Positions 36,583-45,713 of a DNA stretch of 64,000 nucleotides are shown one piece after another. Position 1 is the first letter of the stretch; every line of letters begins with the position of its first letter. Both the position numbers and the translations under genes were made by a program. This DNA comes from an uncultured Lachnospiraceae bacterium. GTDB taxonomy: Bacteria > Bacillota > Clostridia > Lachnospirales > Lachnospiraceae. The notes under the pieces were generated by a model that was given only the letters and a program-made list of their open reading frames with translations, did no database searches and was not told the DNA's origin. The stretch covers positions 29,217 to 93,216 of the forward strand of contig CANREB010000006.1 in assembly GCA_947629525.1 (NCBI GenBank), given 5' to 3'.

Positions 36583-36921
36583 ATGCCGAAAATTTTAGAT
36601 AACATTTTAAAAAAATATGTAGATAGTGTACGCATGTTGTATGGAGAAGAGTTAAAAAAAGTTATCTTATATGGTTCTTATGCGAGGGGAGATTTTGGGG
36701 AGAACTCGGATATTGATATTATGATATTGGTGGGATTGACGGAACAAGGAATTAGAGAAAAAAGTCATAAACTTTCAGATATGACATTTGAATATAATTT
36801 TGATTATGAGTTGTCAATTATGCCCATTGTGAAAAATGAGGAACATTTTAACAAATGGCTTAGAGCATATCCGTTTTATTATAATGTGAAAAAGGAAGGA
36901 GTAGAACTATATGCCGCATAG
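36583..36921 (+). CDS. Minimal nucleotidyltransferase (MNT) of a HEPN/MNT toxin-antitoxin pair
   Basis: 112-aa protein with the nucleotidyltransferase signature GSYARGDFGENSDIDIMI (28-45), that is G-S-x(8-13)-D-x-D; a third acidic residue lies in FDYELSIMP. In characterised MntA/HepT pairs the nucleotidyltransferase inactivates its HEPN partner by AMPylating it. The gene overlaps the HEPN gene by 11 bases. The ribosome site is poor (GGAG about 14 bases upstream). AT-rich compared with neighbours. Confidence 0.85.
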   Translation: MPKILDNILKKYVDSVRMLYGEELKKVILYGSYARGDFGENSDIDIMILVGLTEQGIREKSHKLSDMTFEYNFDYELSIMPIVKNEEHFNKWLRAYPFYYNVKKEGVELYAA

Positions 36922-37330
36922 TCTGGATGATATAGGTGGGGCTAAGGAACTGGCTTTATATAGGCTTAATGCAGCTAAAGAAGATTTGGAAACAGCTGAA
37001 TTAAATTTTGAAAAAGGGCATTATCGCGCTTCCAATAATAGAGCGTATTATGCGATATTTAGAGCGATATCTGCGTGTCTTGCTTTGGAGTTTAAGGCGT
37101 ACAAACAGCATTCTCAAGTTATTGGTAATTTTAATAAGGACTTTGTCCATACTGGCATTTTCTCTAAAGAGGTTAGCAGAAAAATCAGTAAGGCGCAGGA
37201 AGTGCGTCATGCAAGTGATTATGATGATTTCTATATAGTTTCTGTTGATGATGCCAAGGAACAAATAGAAACTGCGAAAGAAGTGGTGGAAATGGTTGAA
37301 AAATATCTTATTTCGGAAAGTAAATGTTAG
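36911..37330 (+). CDS. HEPN-domain protein, putative ribonuclease toxin
   Basis: 139-aa all-helical HEPN protein. The family core RASNNRAYYAIFRAISACLA (44-63) is clear. In the last helices the sequence is EVRHASDYDDFY, the R-x-A-D-Y-type version of the HEPN motif rather than the R-x4-6-H of typical HepT RNases, so toxicity is uncertain; it belongs with UPF0332-type proteins. It is translationally coupled to the upstream nucleotidyltransferase. Likely a toxin-antitoxin or phage-defence module. Confidence 0.82.
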   Translation: MPHSLDDIGGAKELALYRLNAAKEDLETAELNFEKGHYRASNNRAYYAIFRAISACLALEFKAYKQHSQVIGNFNKDFVHTGIFSKEVSRKISKAQEVRHASDYDDFYIVSVDDAKEQIETAKEVVEMVEKYLISESKC

Positions 37331-37494
37331 GAGCATTAAGCTGATTTTTAATATTGAAAAGGGCTGTCGCACTAAGGGAGCATATCACATAGCGAGATAT
37401 AGGGTATAATTCAGACACAATATCCATATCTTGTATGCTTAATTCTTATTGCGGAAGCTTCAAGTTCATTGAATTGACGAAACAGGACAAGGCA

Positions 37495-39534
37495 TCACAG
37501 CCCCGTCCTGTTTCTTGGTTCCGATTTCCGCGTTTTTGTCAAAACAACGCTGCCAATCGTTAGGCAGATAAGCCCCGCGCCGGCAAGCAGCAGGATATCA
37601 GATAACATCAATTCATCCTTATAAAAGACGGTATTTGCAAATTTATCCCCGTACATAGAAAGAATCACGCTGAGCGCATTGTTGATAAAGTGCATCATCA
37701 TCGCAGGATAAATGCTGTCTGTCATCCATACCGCGTAGCACAGTATAAAGCCCAGCAGACTTGTGGCAGGCAGCTTTACAAGGCTCATATGGTATATGCC
37801 GAAGATCACGGCGGTGCATACCATCGCTGTACTCACGCGGTATCTTGCTTTCATGGAATGAAAAATCAGACCACGGAACAGCATTTCCTCACAGACTGTG
37901 GGCGCTGCGGCAATCACAAAAAGTACGAAAATGAAATTGCCGTCCATAAGCTCCGAGAATGTATCGGTAACATTTGCGGCGCTTTCCGGAAAAAGTTCAG
38001 CCGCCCAGTTCGAGAGGACTATATTCAGAAGAAACATCCCCACTGCAAGGAAAATACCGCCTATATATCCCGATACCCCGGTTTTTTCAAAACCGTAAGT
38101 CTGCACAATGTCTTTTTTTGTATAAACCACCAAAAACAATGGCACGGACAGTAAAATGATCTGTGTTCCCAAAACGCCGGCAAGACCGAATTTAAGCTGC
38201 AGCATGCTTCCGGCGTAAATTATCAGCACGATCGTCAGAGCAATCACAAGCCATACATCCGACATAGTGGGAACACCGCCTTTTTTCAGGTTGCTCCGTT
38301 TTTCAAACAATTGAAATCCGCTCTTGGCATCGCCAAATAATATGCTCTCACTGTCGTATATCCTGCTCAGGAACAAAATCGCAAATACCGCATAGGCGAT
38401 ATTGCTTAGCAGCACAATGGCGACAGTCATATAGTCTATTTTAAAGACCAGCATATTTTTTATCAACAGGCAGATGTTTGCCACCGGTGCCATTGCCATT
38501 GTCGGCGTAAGCTCTACATTCGGAATAAAGCCTATATATCCGGTAAGCATAATTACCAACATCAGCGGAGTTATATAGTTGTTTGCTTCTTTGTAGCTTC
38601 TGGCGAAAGAGGTAACGCACATTGTTACTGCGCTTATAAGCAGAGAAAAAGCTAATACGGCGAGTATTCCCACTAATATCGCAGGCAGAAATTTCGTTGC
38701 ATCGAATTTTTGCAGATCGATCTGCATATCCACTATCTGATACATATAGAAAGCTATACCGCTCATTGAAAGAATATTCAGGAACGCTGATATTATGCCG
38801 ATGGAGGCTACTGTCAGAAATTTTGATACTATCAGTTCCCTGTTTGTCACAGGCAGCGTCAGCATAGTCTCAAGTGTACCGCGTTCACGCTCGCCTGCCG
38901 TTGTATCTATTGCGGGATACATAGTGCCCATCAGCAGGCTTATCACAAGCATAAACGGCAGGATAGAGCCTAATATGCTGCCAAGCGACTGTTCGCTGCT
39001 TGCCGTGTCCTGCTCTTCATAAGACACCGGAGCAAGGATAGCATGTGAATCAAGTCCGAGTGCTTCAAGCTTTTCTTCTGTCAGCTCCTTACTGTATTCG
39101 TCGAATATTTCAAGAATGATTCCCTTTGCATGTTCGGAATTTGCTTCGGATGAAAGATAGTATATGTCGTAACACATTTTTCCGTCTTTTTTAGTGCCTG
39201 TAATGAAGGCATCGATATCTCCGTTTTCCAAAGCCGTTTTATAGTCCGTGATATCGTTGGCATCCGTGATTTCCAAATGACAGCTGTCGTCTGCGGCGTT
39301 GTTTTCAAGCAGCAGTCTGCTGTAAAAGGCGTCATCGTTTTTGGTGTCTGCGGCGATTTTATATATCTGTTCTTCCATACGGGATGAGATTGCCGCGCTT
39401 ACCTGTAACGCCCCGATAAAAATGGCAGGATAAAGTATGACAGGTATCACAAGCATCATTATTACGGTCTTCTTATCGCGGAATACATCAAGCAGTTCTT
39501 TTTTCAGCAATATTTTTATCATTTTAATGTTCAT
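37495..39534 (-). CDS. ABC-2 type permease fused to a CPBP (CAAX-like) membrane protease
   Basis: 679-residue membrane protein. The N-terminal ~400 residues are a NatB-like ABC-2 exporter permease: helix at about 18-38, a long extracytoplasmic domain (to about 205), then five helices. The C-terminal part (about 430-679) is a CPBP-family intramembrane protease with the EEMLFRG (E-E-x-x-x-R), F-G-I-Y-H and HFINN motifs that build the active site. The start at 39534 overlaps the ATPase gene by 11 bases and has GGAGGGAG upstream. CPBP proteases often process or give immunity to exported peptides, so the pair may export and process a peptide; no candidate substrate gene was found. Confidence 0.88.
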   Translation of the reverse strand: MNIKMIKILLKKELLDVFRDKKTVIMMLVIPVILYPAIFIGALQVSAAISSRMEEQIYKIAADTKNDDAFYSRLLLENNAADDSCHLEITDANDITDYKTALENGDIDAFITGTKKDGKMCYDIYYLSSEANSEHAKGIILEIFDEYSKELTEEKLEALGLDSHAILAPVSYEEQDTASSEQSLGSILGSILPFMLVISLLMGTMYPAIDTTAGERERGTLETMLTLPVTNRELIVSKFLTVASIGIISAFLNILSMSGIAFYMYQIVDMQIDLQKFDATKFLPAILVGILAVLAFSLLISAVTMCVTSFARSYKEANNYITPLMLVIMLTGYIGFIPNVELTPTMAMAPVANICLLIKNMLVFKIDYMTVAIVLLSNIAYAVFAILFLSRIYDSESILFGDAKSGFQLFEKRSNLKKGGVPTMSDVWLVIALTIVLIIYAGSMLQLKFGLAGVLGTQIILLSVPLFLVVYTKKDIVQTYGFEKTGVSGYIGGIFLAVGMFLLNIVLSNWAAELFPESAANVTDTFSELMDGNFIFVLFVIAAAPTVCEEMLFRGLIFHSMKARYRVSTAMVCTAVIFGIYHMSLVKLPATSLLGFILCYAVWMTDSIYPAMMMHFINNALSVILSMYGDKFANTVFYKDELMLSDILLLAGAGLICLTIGSVVLTKTRKSEPRNRTGL

Positions 39535-40300
39535 TTGCAGCTCCCTCCCTGATGACAAGACGTGAGAAAACATCCCGCATACTTTTTTCACCGGTGTATT
39601 CTTTCAGGCTTTCCGGTGTTCCCTCGCTGATGATCTTTCCATGGTTGAGCAGGACAAGCCTGTCGCATAAAAACTCCGCTTCCTCCATATAGTGCGTGGA
39701 GTACAGGATGATTTTTCCCGCGTCGCGCTCCCGCTTCATAAATTCGATAATTGCCGCACTGCTCAGAATATCAAGTCCGAGAGTCGGTTCGTCAAATATG
39801 TATATCTGCGGGTCGTGTATCAGGCATCTTGAAATAGAAGCGCGCTGCGTCTGCCCTGTGGAGAGTTTTTCAATCCTGTTGTCGATAAATTCTTCCATAG
39901 AAAGGATCTGACATATGGAAGCTATCTTTTGGTCTGCCTGAGCTTTTTCCAAGCCGTAGACTGCGGCAAGCATCTGTAGAAGTTCTCTTGTGGAAAACCT
40001 GCCGTAGAGTTTGGTGTTGTTGGACAGATAGCCGATATGGCGCTTTATCTCTATTGTGTCAGTGATCTCTTCATCATTGATCTTGATCTGCACCGTGCCG
40101 CTTGTAGGATTCATAAGCTTTGACATCATACGCAGAAGCGTGGTTTTGCCCGCTCCGTTGGCGCCTAATATCCCTACGATCTCTCCTGCCGACACACTTA
40201 ATGAAATGCCGTCTACTGCGTTAATATCGGTTTTCTTGTTTTTCTTTTCGTTTTTGGTGAATGTCTTTACAAGCTGCTGCGCTGTCATGCTGTTTTTCAT
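39524..40300 (-). CDS. ABC exporter ATP-binding protein (NatA-like)
   Basis: 258-aa ATPase with Walker A GANGAGKTT, signature LSTGQTQR (a variant of LSGGQ), Walker B IYIFDEPTLGLD and switch His in STHYMEEAE. It pairs with the fused permease encoded directly downstream. Members of this group move sodium, antibiotics or peptides outward. GAGGAG precedes the start. Cytoplasmic side of the membrane. Confidence 0.92.
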   Translation of the reverse strand: MKNSMTAQQLVKTFTKNEKKNKKTDINAVDGISLSVSAGEIVGILGANGAGKTTLLRMMSKLMNPTSGTVQIKINDEEITDTIEIKRHIGYLSNNTKLYGRFSTRELLQMLAAVYGLEKAQADQKIASICQILSMEEFIDNRIEKLSTGQTQRASISRCLIHDPQIYIFDEPTLGLDILSSAAIIEFMKRERDAGKIILYSTHYMEEAEFLCDRLVLLNHGKIISEGTPESLKEYTGEKSMRDVFSRLVIREGAANEH

Positions 40301-40316
40301 TTGGTATTCTCCTCGG

Positions 40317-40350
40317 GCAAAAATAACAGCCGAGCATATATACCCGGCTG
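40317..40350 (-). terminator. Terminator after the alcohol dehydrogenase gene
   Basis: Reading leftward, CAGCCG (40350-40345) pairs with CGGCTG (40332-40327), followed by TTATTTTTG. It separates the dehydrogenase from the ABC genes, but lies close enough to the next ribosome site to act as an attenuator. Confidence 0.7.
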
Positions 40351-40379
40351 CCGTTTTGGGTGCTTAAAATTATTTTTTA

Positions 40380-41528
40380 TTATATCAGAGATTCATAAAG
40401 CTTAGTGATGTCTGCAACGCTTGTCTCTTTGGGATTGCCCGGTCTGCAGGCATCGTCGTAAGCTGACTGTGCAAGGAAAGGAATATCCTCTTTCTTAACG
40501 ATGTCCTTTAAGTCAGCGGGAATGCCGACATCCTCGGAAAGCTTCTTTACCGCGTCGATGGCAGCTTTCCTGTATTCTGCCTGAGACATATCGTCTACAC
40601 CCTTGACGCCCATAGCGCGCGCGATCTCGCGGTACTTCTCGCCTGTGGCATCTGCGTTGTATTCCATAACTGTAGGGAGGATAATAGCATTGGCAATGCC
40701 ATGCGGCGTATCATATAATGCGCCGAGAGGATGAGCCATTGAGTGGACAATGCCAAGTCCGACATTGGAAAATCCCATACCTGCGATATACTGTCCGAGA
40801 GCCATGCCTTCACGTCCTTCGGAAGTATTGGCAACAGCGCCCCTGAGTGAGCGTGAGATTATCTCGATAGCTTTCAGGTGGAACATATCTGAGAGTTCCC
40901 ATGCGCCCGCTGTAATATATCCTTCTATAGCGTGCGTAAGCGCGTCCATGCCTGTAGCGGCAGTAAGTCCCTTTGGCATAGTAGACATCATTTCGGAATC
41001 GATGAATGCTACGACAGGGATATCATGCGGATCTACGCAGACCATTTTTCTGTTTTTCTCAACATCTGTGATAACGTAATTTATCGTAACTTCAGCCGCA
41101 GTGCCGGCAGTAGTGGGAACGGCAAAAATAGGAACACATTTATTTTTTGTAGCGGCAGTGCCTTCGAGGCTTCTGACATCTGCAAATTCGGGATTTTTGA
41201 TGATAATGCCTACGGCTTTTGCGGTATCCATTGATGAGCCGCCGCCGATGGCAACGATATAATCGGCACCCGATTTTTTGTAAGCTTCAACACCCGTCTG
41301 AACATTTTCGATGGTGGGGTTTGGCTTGATATTAGAGTAAACTTCATATGCAAGACCTGCGCCGTCGAGTACGTCAAGTACCTTTTTTGTCACGCCGAAT
41401 TTGATAAGGTCAGGGTCAGAACATACAAAAGCTTTTTTGAAGCCGCGTCCTTTAGCTTCATCGGCTATGTTGGCAATAGCGCCCGCGCCATGATATGAAG
41501 TTTCGTTTAAAATGAATCTGTTTGCCAT
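40380..41528 (-). CDS. fucO: Iron-containing alcohol dehydrogenase, lactaldehyde reductase type
   Basis: 382-aa group III dehydrogenase using NAD(H). The NAD-binding GGGSSMDTAKA and the iron ligands in GMDALTHAIEGY and IVHSMAHPLGALYDTPHG are intact. Length and overall sequence fit FucO (1,2-propanediol oxidoreductase), which reduces lactaldehyde from fucose or rhamnose; butanol or ethanol dehydrogenase roles are also possible and no fucose genes are nearby. Monocistronic, with its own promoter and terminator. Confidence 0.88.
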   Translation of the reverse strand: MANRFILNETSYHGAGAIANIADEAKGRGFKKAFVCSDPDLIKFGVTKKVLDVLDGAGLAYEVYSNIKPNPTIENVQTGVEAYKKSGADYIVAIGGGSSMDTAKAVGIIIKNPEFADVRSLEGTAATKNKCVPIFAVPTTAGTAAEVTINYVITDVEKNRKMVCVDPHDIPVVAFIDSEMMSTMPKGLTAATGMDALTHAIEGYITAGAWELSDMFHLKAIEIISRSLRGAVANTSEGREGMALGQYIAGMGFSNVGLGIVHSMAHPLGALYDTPHGIANAIILPTVMEYNADATGEKYREIARAMGVKGVDDMSQAEYRKAAIDAVKKLSEDVGIPADLKDIVKKEDIPFLAQSAYDDACRPGNPKETSVADITKLYESLI

Positions 41529-41616
41529 GCTTAAATTACCTCTCTTTCAGTTTTGAATTGTTTTGTTAAAATGCTGCGATAACCGCTCTGAAAACACATT
41601 CCGAGCCGTTAATTGA

Positions 41617-41645
41617 ATTATAACAGGCATAGTGGACAAATTCAA
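41617..41645 (-). promoter_or_regulatory. SigA promoter for the alcohol dehydrogenase
   Basis: On the minus strand TTGAAT (41645-41640), 17 bases, TATAAT (41622-41617). The -35 overlaps the pyrG stop codon. Confidence 0.65.
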
Positions 41646-43264
41646 CCGTTGTTTTGCTTTTTGTTCTTGTATTCGATGGCGGCTTCGATAAGTCCTCTGA
41701 AAAGCGGATGCGGTCTGTTAGGACGGCTTTTTAATTCGGGGTGTGCCTGCGTCGCGAGGAAAAACGGGTGGGATGGTATCTCGATCATCTCTACTATACG
41801 TCCGTCAGGCGAAAGTCCTGAAAGGGACATACCGTTTTCCGTTATAGCCGCGCGGTAATCGTTGTTGACTTCGTAACGGTGTCTGTGGCGTTCATTGATA
41901 ACGTCGCTGCCGTAAAGTCTGTATGCCTTGGAATCAGCGTCGAGATGGCATGGATATGAGCCGAGCCTTAAAGTGCCGCCGATATCCTCCACGCCGTTCT
42001 GGTCAGGCATAAGCGCGATGACGGGGTGCGTCGTGTTAGGGTCAAGCTCAACGCTGTGCGCGTCATTGTAGCCTACGACATTCCGCGCAAACTCCACTAT
42101 TGATAACTGCATGCCAAGGCACAATCCAAGGAAGGGGATATTGTTTTCACGGGCGTATCTGATGGCGTCGATCATACCGTCTATGCCTCTGTCGCCAAAT
42201 CCGCCCGGAACGAGAATACCGTCCGCATCATGCAGGATGCTGTCAACGTTGTCGGGATTTACCAGTTCGGAATCTACCCATTTTATATTGACTGTGGAAT
42301 GCTGCGGTATGCCGCCGTGCTTTAACGCTTCGACAACGCTTATGTACGCGTCGTGAAGCTGCGTGTATTTGCCTACAAGCGCGATAGTGACATCCTGCGT
42401 CGGGCTTTTTAGGTCTTCGACCATTTTTTCCCAGTCTGTAAGATCGGGGGCAGGGCAGTCAAGGTGCAGGCATTCGCAGACGACTTCAGCCAAATGTTCT
42501 TTTTCCATGGCAAGCGGCGCTTCGTAGAGGTATTCAACGTCAAGATTTTGAAGTACGTGTGAGTTTGGCACATTGCAGAAGAGTGCTATCTTGTCTTTTA
42601 TGCTCTGACCAAGCTCTTTTTCACTGCGGCAGACGATAATGTCGGGCTGAATACCCATTCCCTGCAGTTCTTTGACACTTGCCTGAGTCGGTTTTGTCTT
42701 CATTTCCTGAGAGGCGCGCAGGTAGGGGATAAGGGTCACATGTATCAATATGGCATTCTCACGTCCTACTTCATGCTGGAACTGTCTTATTGATTCCAAA
42801 AAGGGCTGGCTTTCGATATCGCCGACTGTGCCGCCTACCTCAATAATGGCTATGCGCATTTCGGGATCTGTAAAATTTCTGTAAAAACGGCTTTTTATCT
42901 CGTTCGTGATGTGCGGTATGACCTGAACCGTGCCTCCGCCGTAATCGCCGCGGCGCTCTTTCTGAAGCACTGACCAATATACTTTTCCCGTGGTGACATT
43001 TGAATTTTTGTCAAGGCTTTCATCAATAAAACGTTCATAATGACCTAAATCAAGGTCTGTCTCCGCTCCGTCGTCGGTGACGAACACTTCACCATGCTGT
43101 ATGGGATTCATAGTCCCCGGGTCGATATTGATGTAGGGGTCAAATTTCTGCATGGTCACTTTATAGCCTCTTGCCTTTAACAGACGCCCGAGCGACGCAG
43201 CCGTGATTCCCTTTCCAAGACCTGAAACAACTCCTCCAGTTACAAAAACATACTTTACCGGCAT
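41642..43264 (-). CDS. pyrG: CTP synthase
   Basis: Makes CTP from UTP, ATP and glutamine; 540 aa. N-terminal amidoligase domain with the [14 protein letters not shown] nucleotide site and [16 protein letters not shown]-terminal class I glutamine amidotransferase from about 300 with nucleophile Cys in LGLCLGMQ and the His-Glu of QAHPEL. The start at 43264 (MPVKYVFV) matches the family; AAAGGA is about 12 bases upstream, and an ATG eight codons earlier is less likely. A TATAAT lies at 43320-43315 with a poor -35. No GGGC-type reiterative initiation site as in Bacillus pyrG was seen. Confidence 0.96.
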   Translation of the reverse strand: MPVKYVFVTGGVVSGLGKGITAASLGRLLKARGYKVTMQKFDPYINIDPGTMNPIQHGEVFVTDDGAETDLDLGHYERFIDESLDKNSNVTTGKVYWSVLQKERRGDYGGGTVQVIPHITNEIKSRFYRNFTDPEMRIAIIEVGGTVGDIESQPFLESIRQFQHEVGRENAILIHVTLIPYLRASQEMKTKPTQASVKELQGMGIQPDIIVCRSEKELGQSIKDKIALFCNVPNSHVLQNLDVEYLYEAPLAMEKEHLAEVVCECLHLDCPAPDLTDWEKMVEDLKSPTQDVTIALVGKYTQLHDAYISVVEALKHGGIPQHSTVNIKWVDSELVNPDNVDSILHDADGILVPGGFGDRGIDGMIDAIRYARENNIPFLGLCLGMQLSIVEFARNVVGYNDAHSVELDPNTTHPVIALMPDQNGVEDIGGTLRLGSYPCHLDADSKAYRLYGSDVINERHRHRYEVNNDYRAAITENGMSLSGLSPDGRIVEMIEIPSHPFFLATQAHPELKSRPNRPHPLFRGLIEAAIEYKNKKQNNG

Positions 43265-43405
43265 AACCCTCTCATTCCTTTCGTGCATTTCATAAATAAC
43301 AATAATATCTGCCTATTATACAACGCCGTGATGCAAAAAATCTATAGTTTTTTACAAAATATTTATCATTCTAATCATATTTTCAGAAAGTTTATAAAGT
43401 TTATG

Positions 43406-43434
43406 TTGATTTATAAACTTTTAATATCTATAAT
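43406..43434 (+). promoter_or_regulatory. SigA promoter for ftsH
   Basis: TTGATT (43406-43411), 17 bases, TATAAT (43429-43434), 80 bases before the ATG. Confidence 0.65.
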
Positions 43435-43514
43435 TATAATTGAATAATTTTAGTTTAACAAGGTGAAAAATTATAAATAACAGCATTGTTTACGGAAAGG
43501 ATATTCTAATAAAA

Positions 43515-45641
43515 ATGGACGATAATCAACTTAATAATTACGATAACAATTCCAACCACGGCGGCAGGAACGGCGGAGGAAGCGGAAACGGCGGCGGTCC
43601 TAACAACGGCAAGGATCCTAAGCGGCAGAGTCTTCTTATAATGCTTATAGCGGCGCTCCTTTCGCTGCTGTGCATCAGCTATTTTATGCGCGCCGTTACG
43701 AATGTCACCAACAGGGAAATAAGCTATAATGAATTTATATCGCTTGTGGAGGCGGGGAAGATCGAATCGGTAAAGATTGAATCAAGCCAGATAGTTATCA
43801 CGCCGAAAGCGGAAGAGCCGCAGAGTGCGGGGGCTTTTTATTATTATCAGCCGACCATAACGTACACGACGGGAAAACTTGAGGAAGATGAGACTCTTAC
43901 CAAGCGCCTTCTTGATGCCGGCGTAGAGGTGAGCGGTACTGTTCCCGACGGTTCGGGAGTTATACTTTCCTTGCTGTATTATATAGTTCCCGTTCTTCTT
44001 ATGTGGGGTCTTCTGAGCCTGTTGCTGCGTAAGATGACAGGAGGCGGGGGCGCTTTCAGCATAGGCAAGAGTAACGCGAAGGTATATGTACAGAAAGAGA
44101 CGGGTATCACATTTAAGGATGTTGCAGGAGAAGATGAGGCAAAGGAGTCGCTTCAGGAAGTAGTCGATTTCCTGCATAATCCGGGCAAATATGCCAAGAT
44201 AGGAGCTAAGCTTCCCAAAGGAGCGCTGCTTGTAGGACCGCCCGGTACAGGTAAGACGATGCTTGCAAAAGCAGTGGCGGGTGAGGCACATGTGCCGTTT
44301 TTCTCGCTTGCGGGTTCTGATTTCATAGAATTATACGTAGGTGTCGGAGCGTCGCGTGTGCGCGACTTGTTTAAGGAGGCGGAAAAAAACGCGCCGTGTA
44401 TCATATTCATAGATGAGATCGACGCTATCGGCAGAAGCCGTGATTCAAAATACGGAGGCGGCAATGAGGAACGTGAACAGACGCTTAACCAATTGCTGTC
44501 TGAGATGGACGGCTTTGACGGCAAGAACGGTATAATAATACTTGCCGCGACGAACAGACCTGAGATACTTGATAAGGCGCTGTTAAGACCGGGACGTTTT
44601 GACAGGCGTATCATTGTGGATAAGCCTGACCTCAAGGGCAGGGTTAATATACTTAAAGTCCATGCAAAGGATGTCCTTATGGATGAGACTGTTGACTTGG
44701 ATGCCATTGCGCTTGCTACAAGCGGCGCGGTAGGCGCTGACCTTGCCAATATGATAAACGAGGCAGCGATAAACGCGGTTAAAGACGGAAGGGATTTTGT
44801 GAGCCAGAAAGACCTGTTTAACGCGGTTGAGGTAGTTCTTGTCGGTAAAGAAAAGAAAGACCGCATCATGAGCAAAGAGGAGCGCAAGATCGTGTCATAT
44901 CACGAAGTCGGTCATGCACTTATAAGCGCTCTGCAGAAAAATTCCGAGCCGGTACAGAAAATAACGATCGTACCCCGCACGATGGGAGCATTGGGATATG
45001 TTATGCATGTTCCCGAAGATGAGAAATATCTTAACACTCAGGCGGAACTGCATGATATGATAGTAGGGCTTCTCGGAGGGCGTGCCGCTGAAGAAATAGT
45101 ATTTGATACGGTTACAACGGGAGCGTCCAACGATATTGAGAAAGCGACAAGCATAGCGCGTTCGATGATAACAAGATACGGTATGAGCAGTAAATTCGGT
45201 CTGATAGGTTTGGAAACGGTTGAGAGCCAGTATCTTGAAGGCAGGAGCGCTCTTAACTGCGCTGACAATACGGCGGCGGAGATCGACAATGAAGTCATGA
45301 AGCTTCTTAAAGAAGCATATGAAGAGGCGCTTGCGCTTCTTCGTGACAACAGAGATGTTATGGATAAGATAGCCGCTCATCTGATAGAGAAAGAAACGAT
45401 CACGGGCAAAGAATTTATGAAGATCTTCCGTGAGGCAAAAGGTCTGCCCGAGCCTGAGGAAAGCGATGAAAACAAGGACAGCGCCGAAAAGCCGAAAGAG
45501 GAAGAAGGGGAGAGCCCTAATAATGAAACCGCGGACAAACAGCCCGAGATTTTGCCTCAAAGCGATGAACCACCCGCGCAGGACGGCGACGGACCGAAGT
45601 TTGGGGCTGTATGGGATAAAAATGTAAACGGCGGCAGGTAA
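43515..45641 (+). CDS. ftsH: Membrane AAA+ zinc protease FtsH
   Basis: ATP-dependent membrane protease for quality control, 708 aa. A Gly/Asn-rich cytoplasmic N-terminus (1-35) precedes transmembrane helices at about 37-60 and 148-170. AAA domain: Walker A GPPGTGKT (241-248), Walker B IIFIDEID (296-303), arginine-finger region RPGRFDR. The zinc site reads HEVGH (463-467), with Val in place of the usual Ala, and the third ligand lies in the downstream D-I-E-K-A-T region. The last ~70 residues are acidic, Pro/Glu-rich and likely disordered. The AAAGGA site is a little far (about 13 bases) from the ATG. Confidence 0.96.
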   Translation: MDDNQLNNYDNNSNHGGRNGGGSGNGGGPNNGKDPKRQSLLIMLIAALLSLLCISYFMRAVTNVTNREISYNEFISLVEAGKIESVKIESSQIVITPKAEEPQSAGAFYYYQPTITYTTGKLEEDETLTKRLLDAGVEVSGTVPDGSGVILSLLYYIVPVLLMWGLLSLLLRKMTGGGGAFSIGKSNAKVYVQKETGITFKDVAGEDEAKESLQEVVDFLHNPGKYAKIGAKLPKGALLVGPPGTGKTMLAKAVAGEAHVPFFSLAGSDFIELYVGVGASRVRDLFKEAEKNAPCIIFIDEIDAIGRSRDSKYGGGNEEREQTLNQLLSEMDGFDGKNGIIILAATNRPEILDKALLRPGRFDRRIIVDKPDLKGRVNILKVHAKDVLMDETVDLDAIALATSGAVGADLANMINEAAINAVKDGRDFVSQKDLFNAVEVVLVGKEKKDRIMSKEERKIVSYHEVGHALISALQKNSEPVQKITIVPRTMGALGYVMHVPEDEKYLNTQAELHDMIVGLLGGRAAEEIVFDTVTTGASNDIEKATSIARSMITRYGMSSKFGLIGLETVESQYLEGRSALNCADNTAAEIDNEVMKLLKEAYEEALALLRDNRDVMDKIAAHLIEKETITGKEFMKIFREAKGLPEPEESDENKDSAEKPKEEEGESPNNETADKQPEILPQSDEPPAQDGDGPKFGAVWDKNVNGGR

Positions 45642-45652
45642 AACTGATGATT

Positions 45653-45691
45653 AGACTTTTCAGGTATCTTTTAACGATACCTGAAAGGTCT
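45653..45691 (+). terminator. Long hairpin between ftsH and uvrC
   Basis: AGACTTTTCAGGTATC (45653-45668) pairs with GATACCTGAAAGGTCT (45676-45691), about 15 of 16 pairs, loop TTTTAAC. The following sequence is TATATTTATAT rather than a pure T run, and the uvrC ribosome site comes ten bases later, so partial termination is likely. Confidence 0.65.
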
Positions 45692-45713
45692 ATATTTATA
45701 TAAGGAGAGGCAG

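Noticed and set aside
37361..37503. Small mobile element with GGGCTGT / ACAGCCC ends
   Set aside because: The 7-base inverted ends are too short, no target duplication is seen, and the right end falls in the ABC permease coding sequence.
40380..41528. Fucose/rhamnose catabolic operon
   Set aside because: Only the FucO-like dehydrogenase is present; no isomerase, kinase or aldolase of that pathway lies nearby.
44153..45560. Long minus-strand open frames opposite ftsH
   Set aside because: They are mirror frames of a strongly conserved gene, rich in Ser/Ala or Tyr/Leu as expected from its codon pattern.
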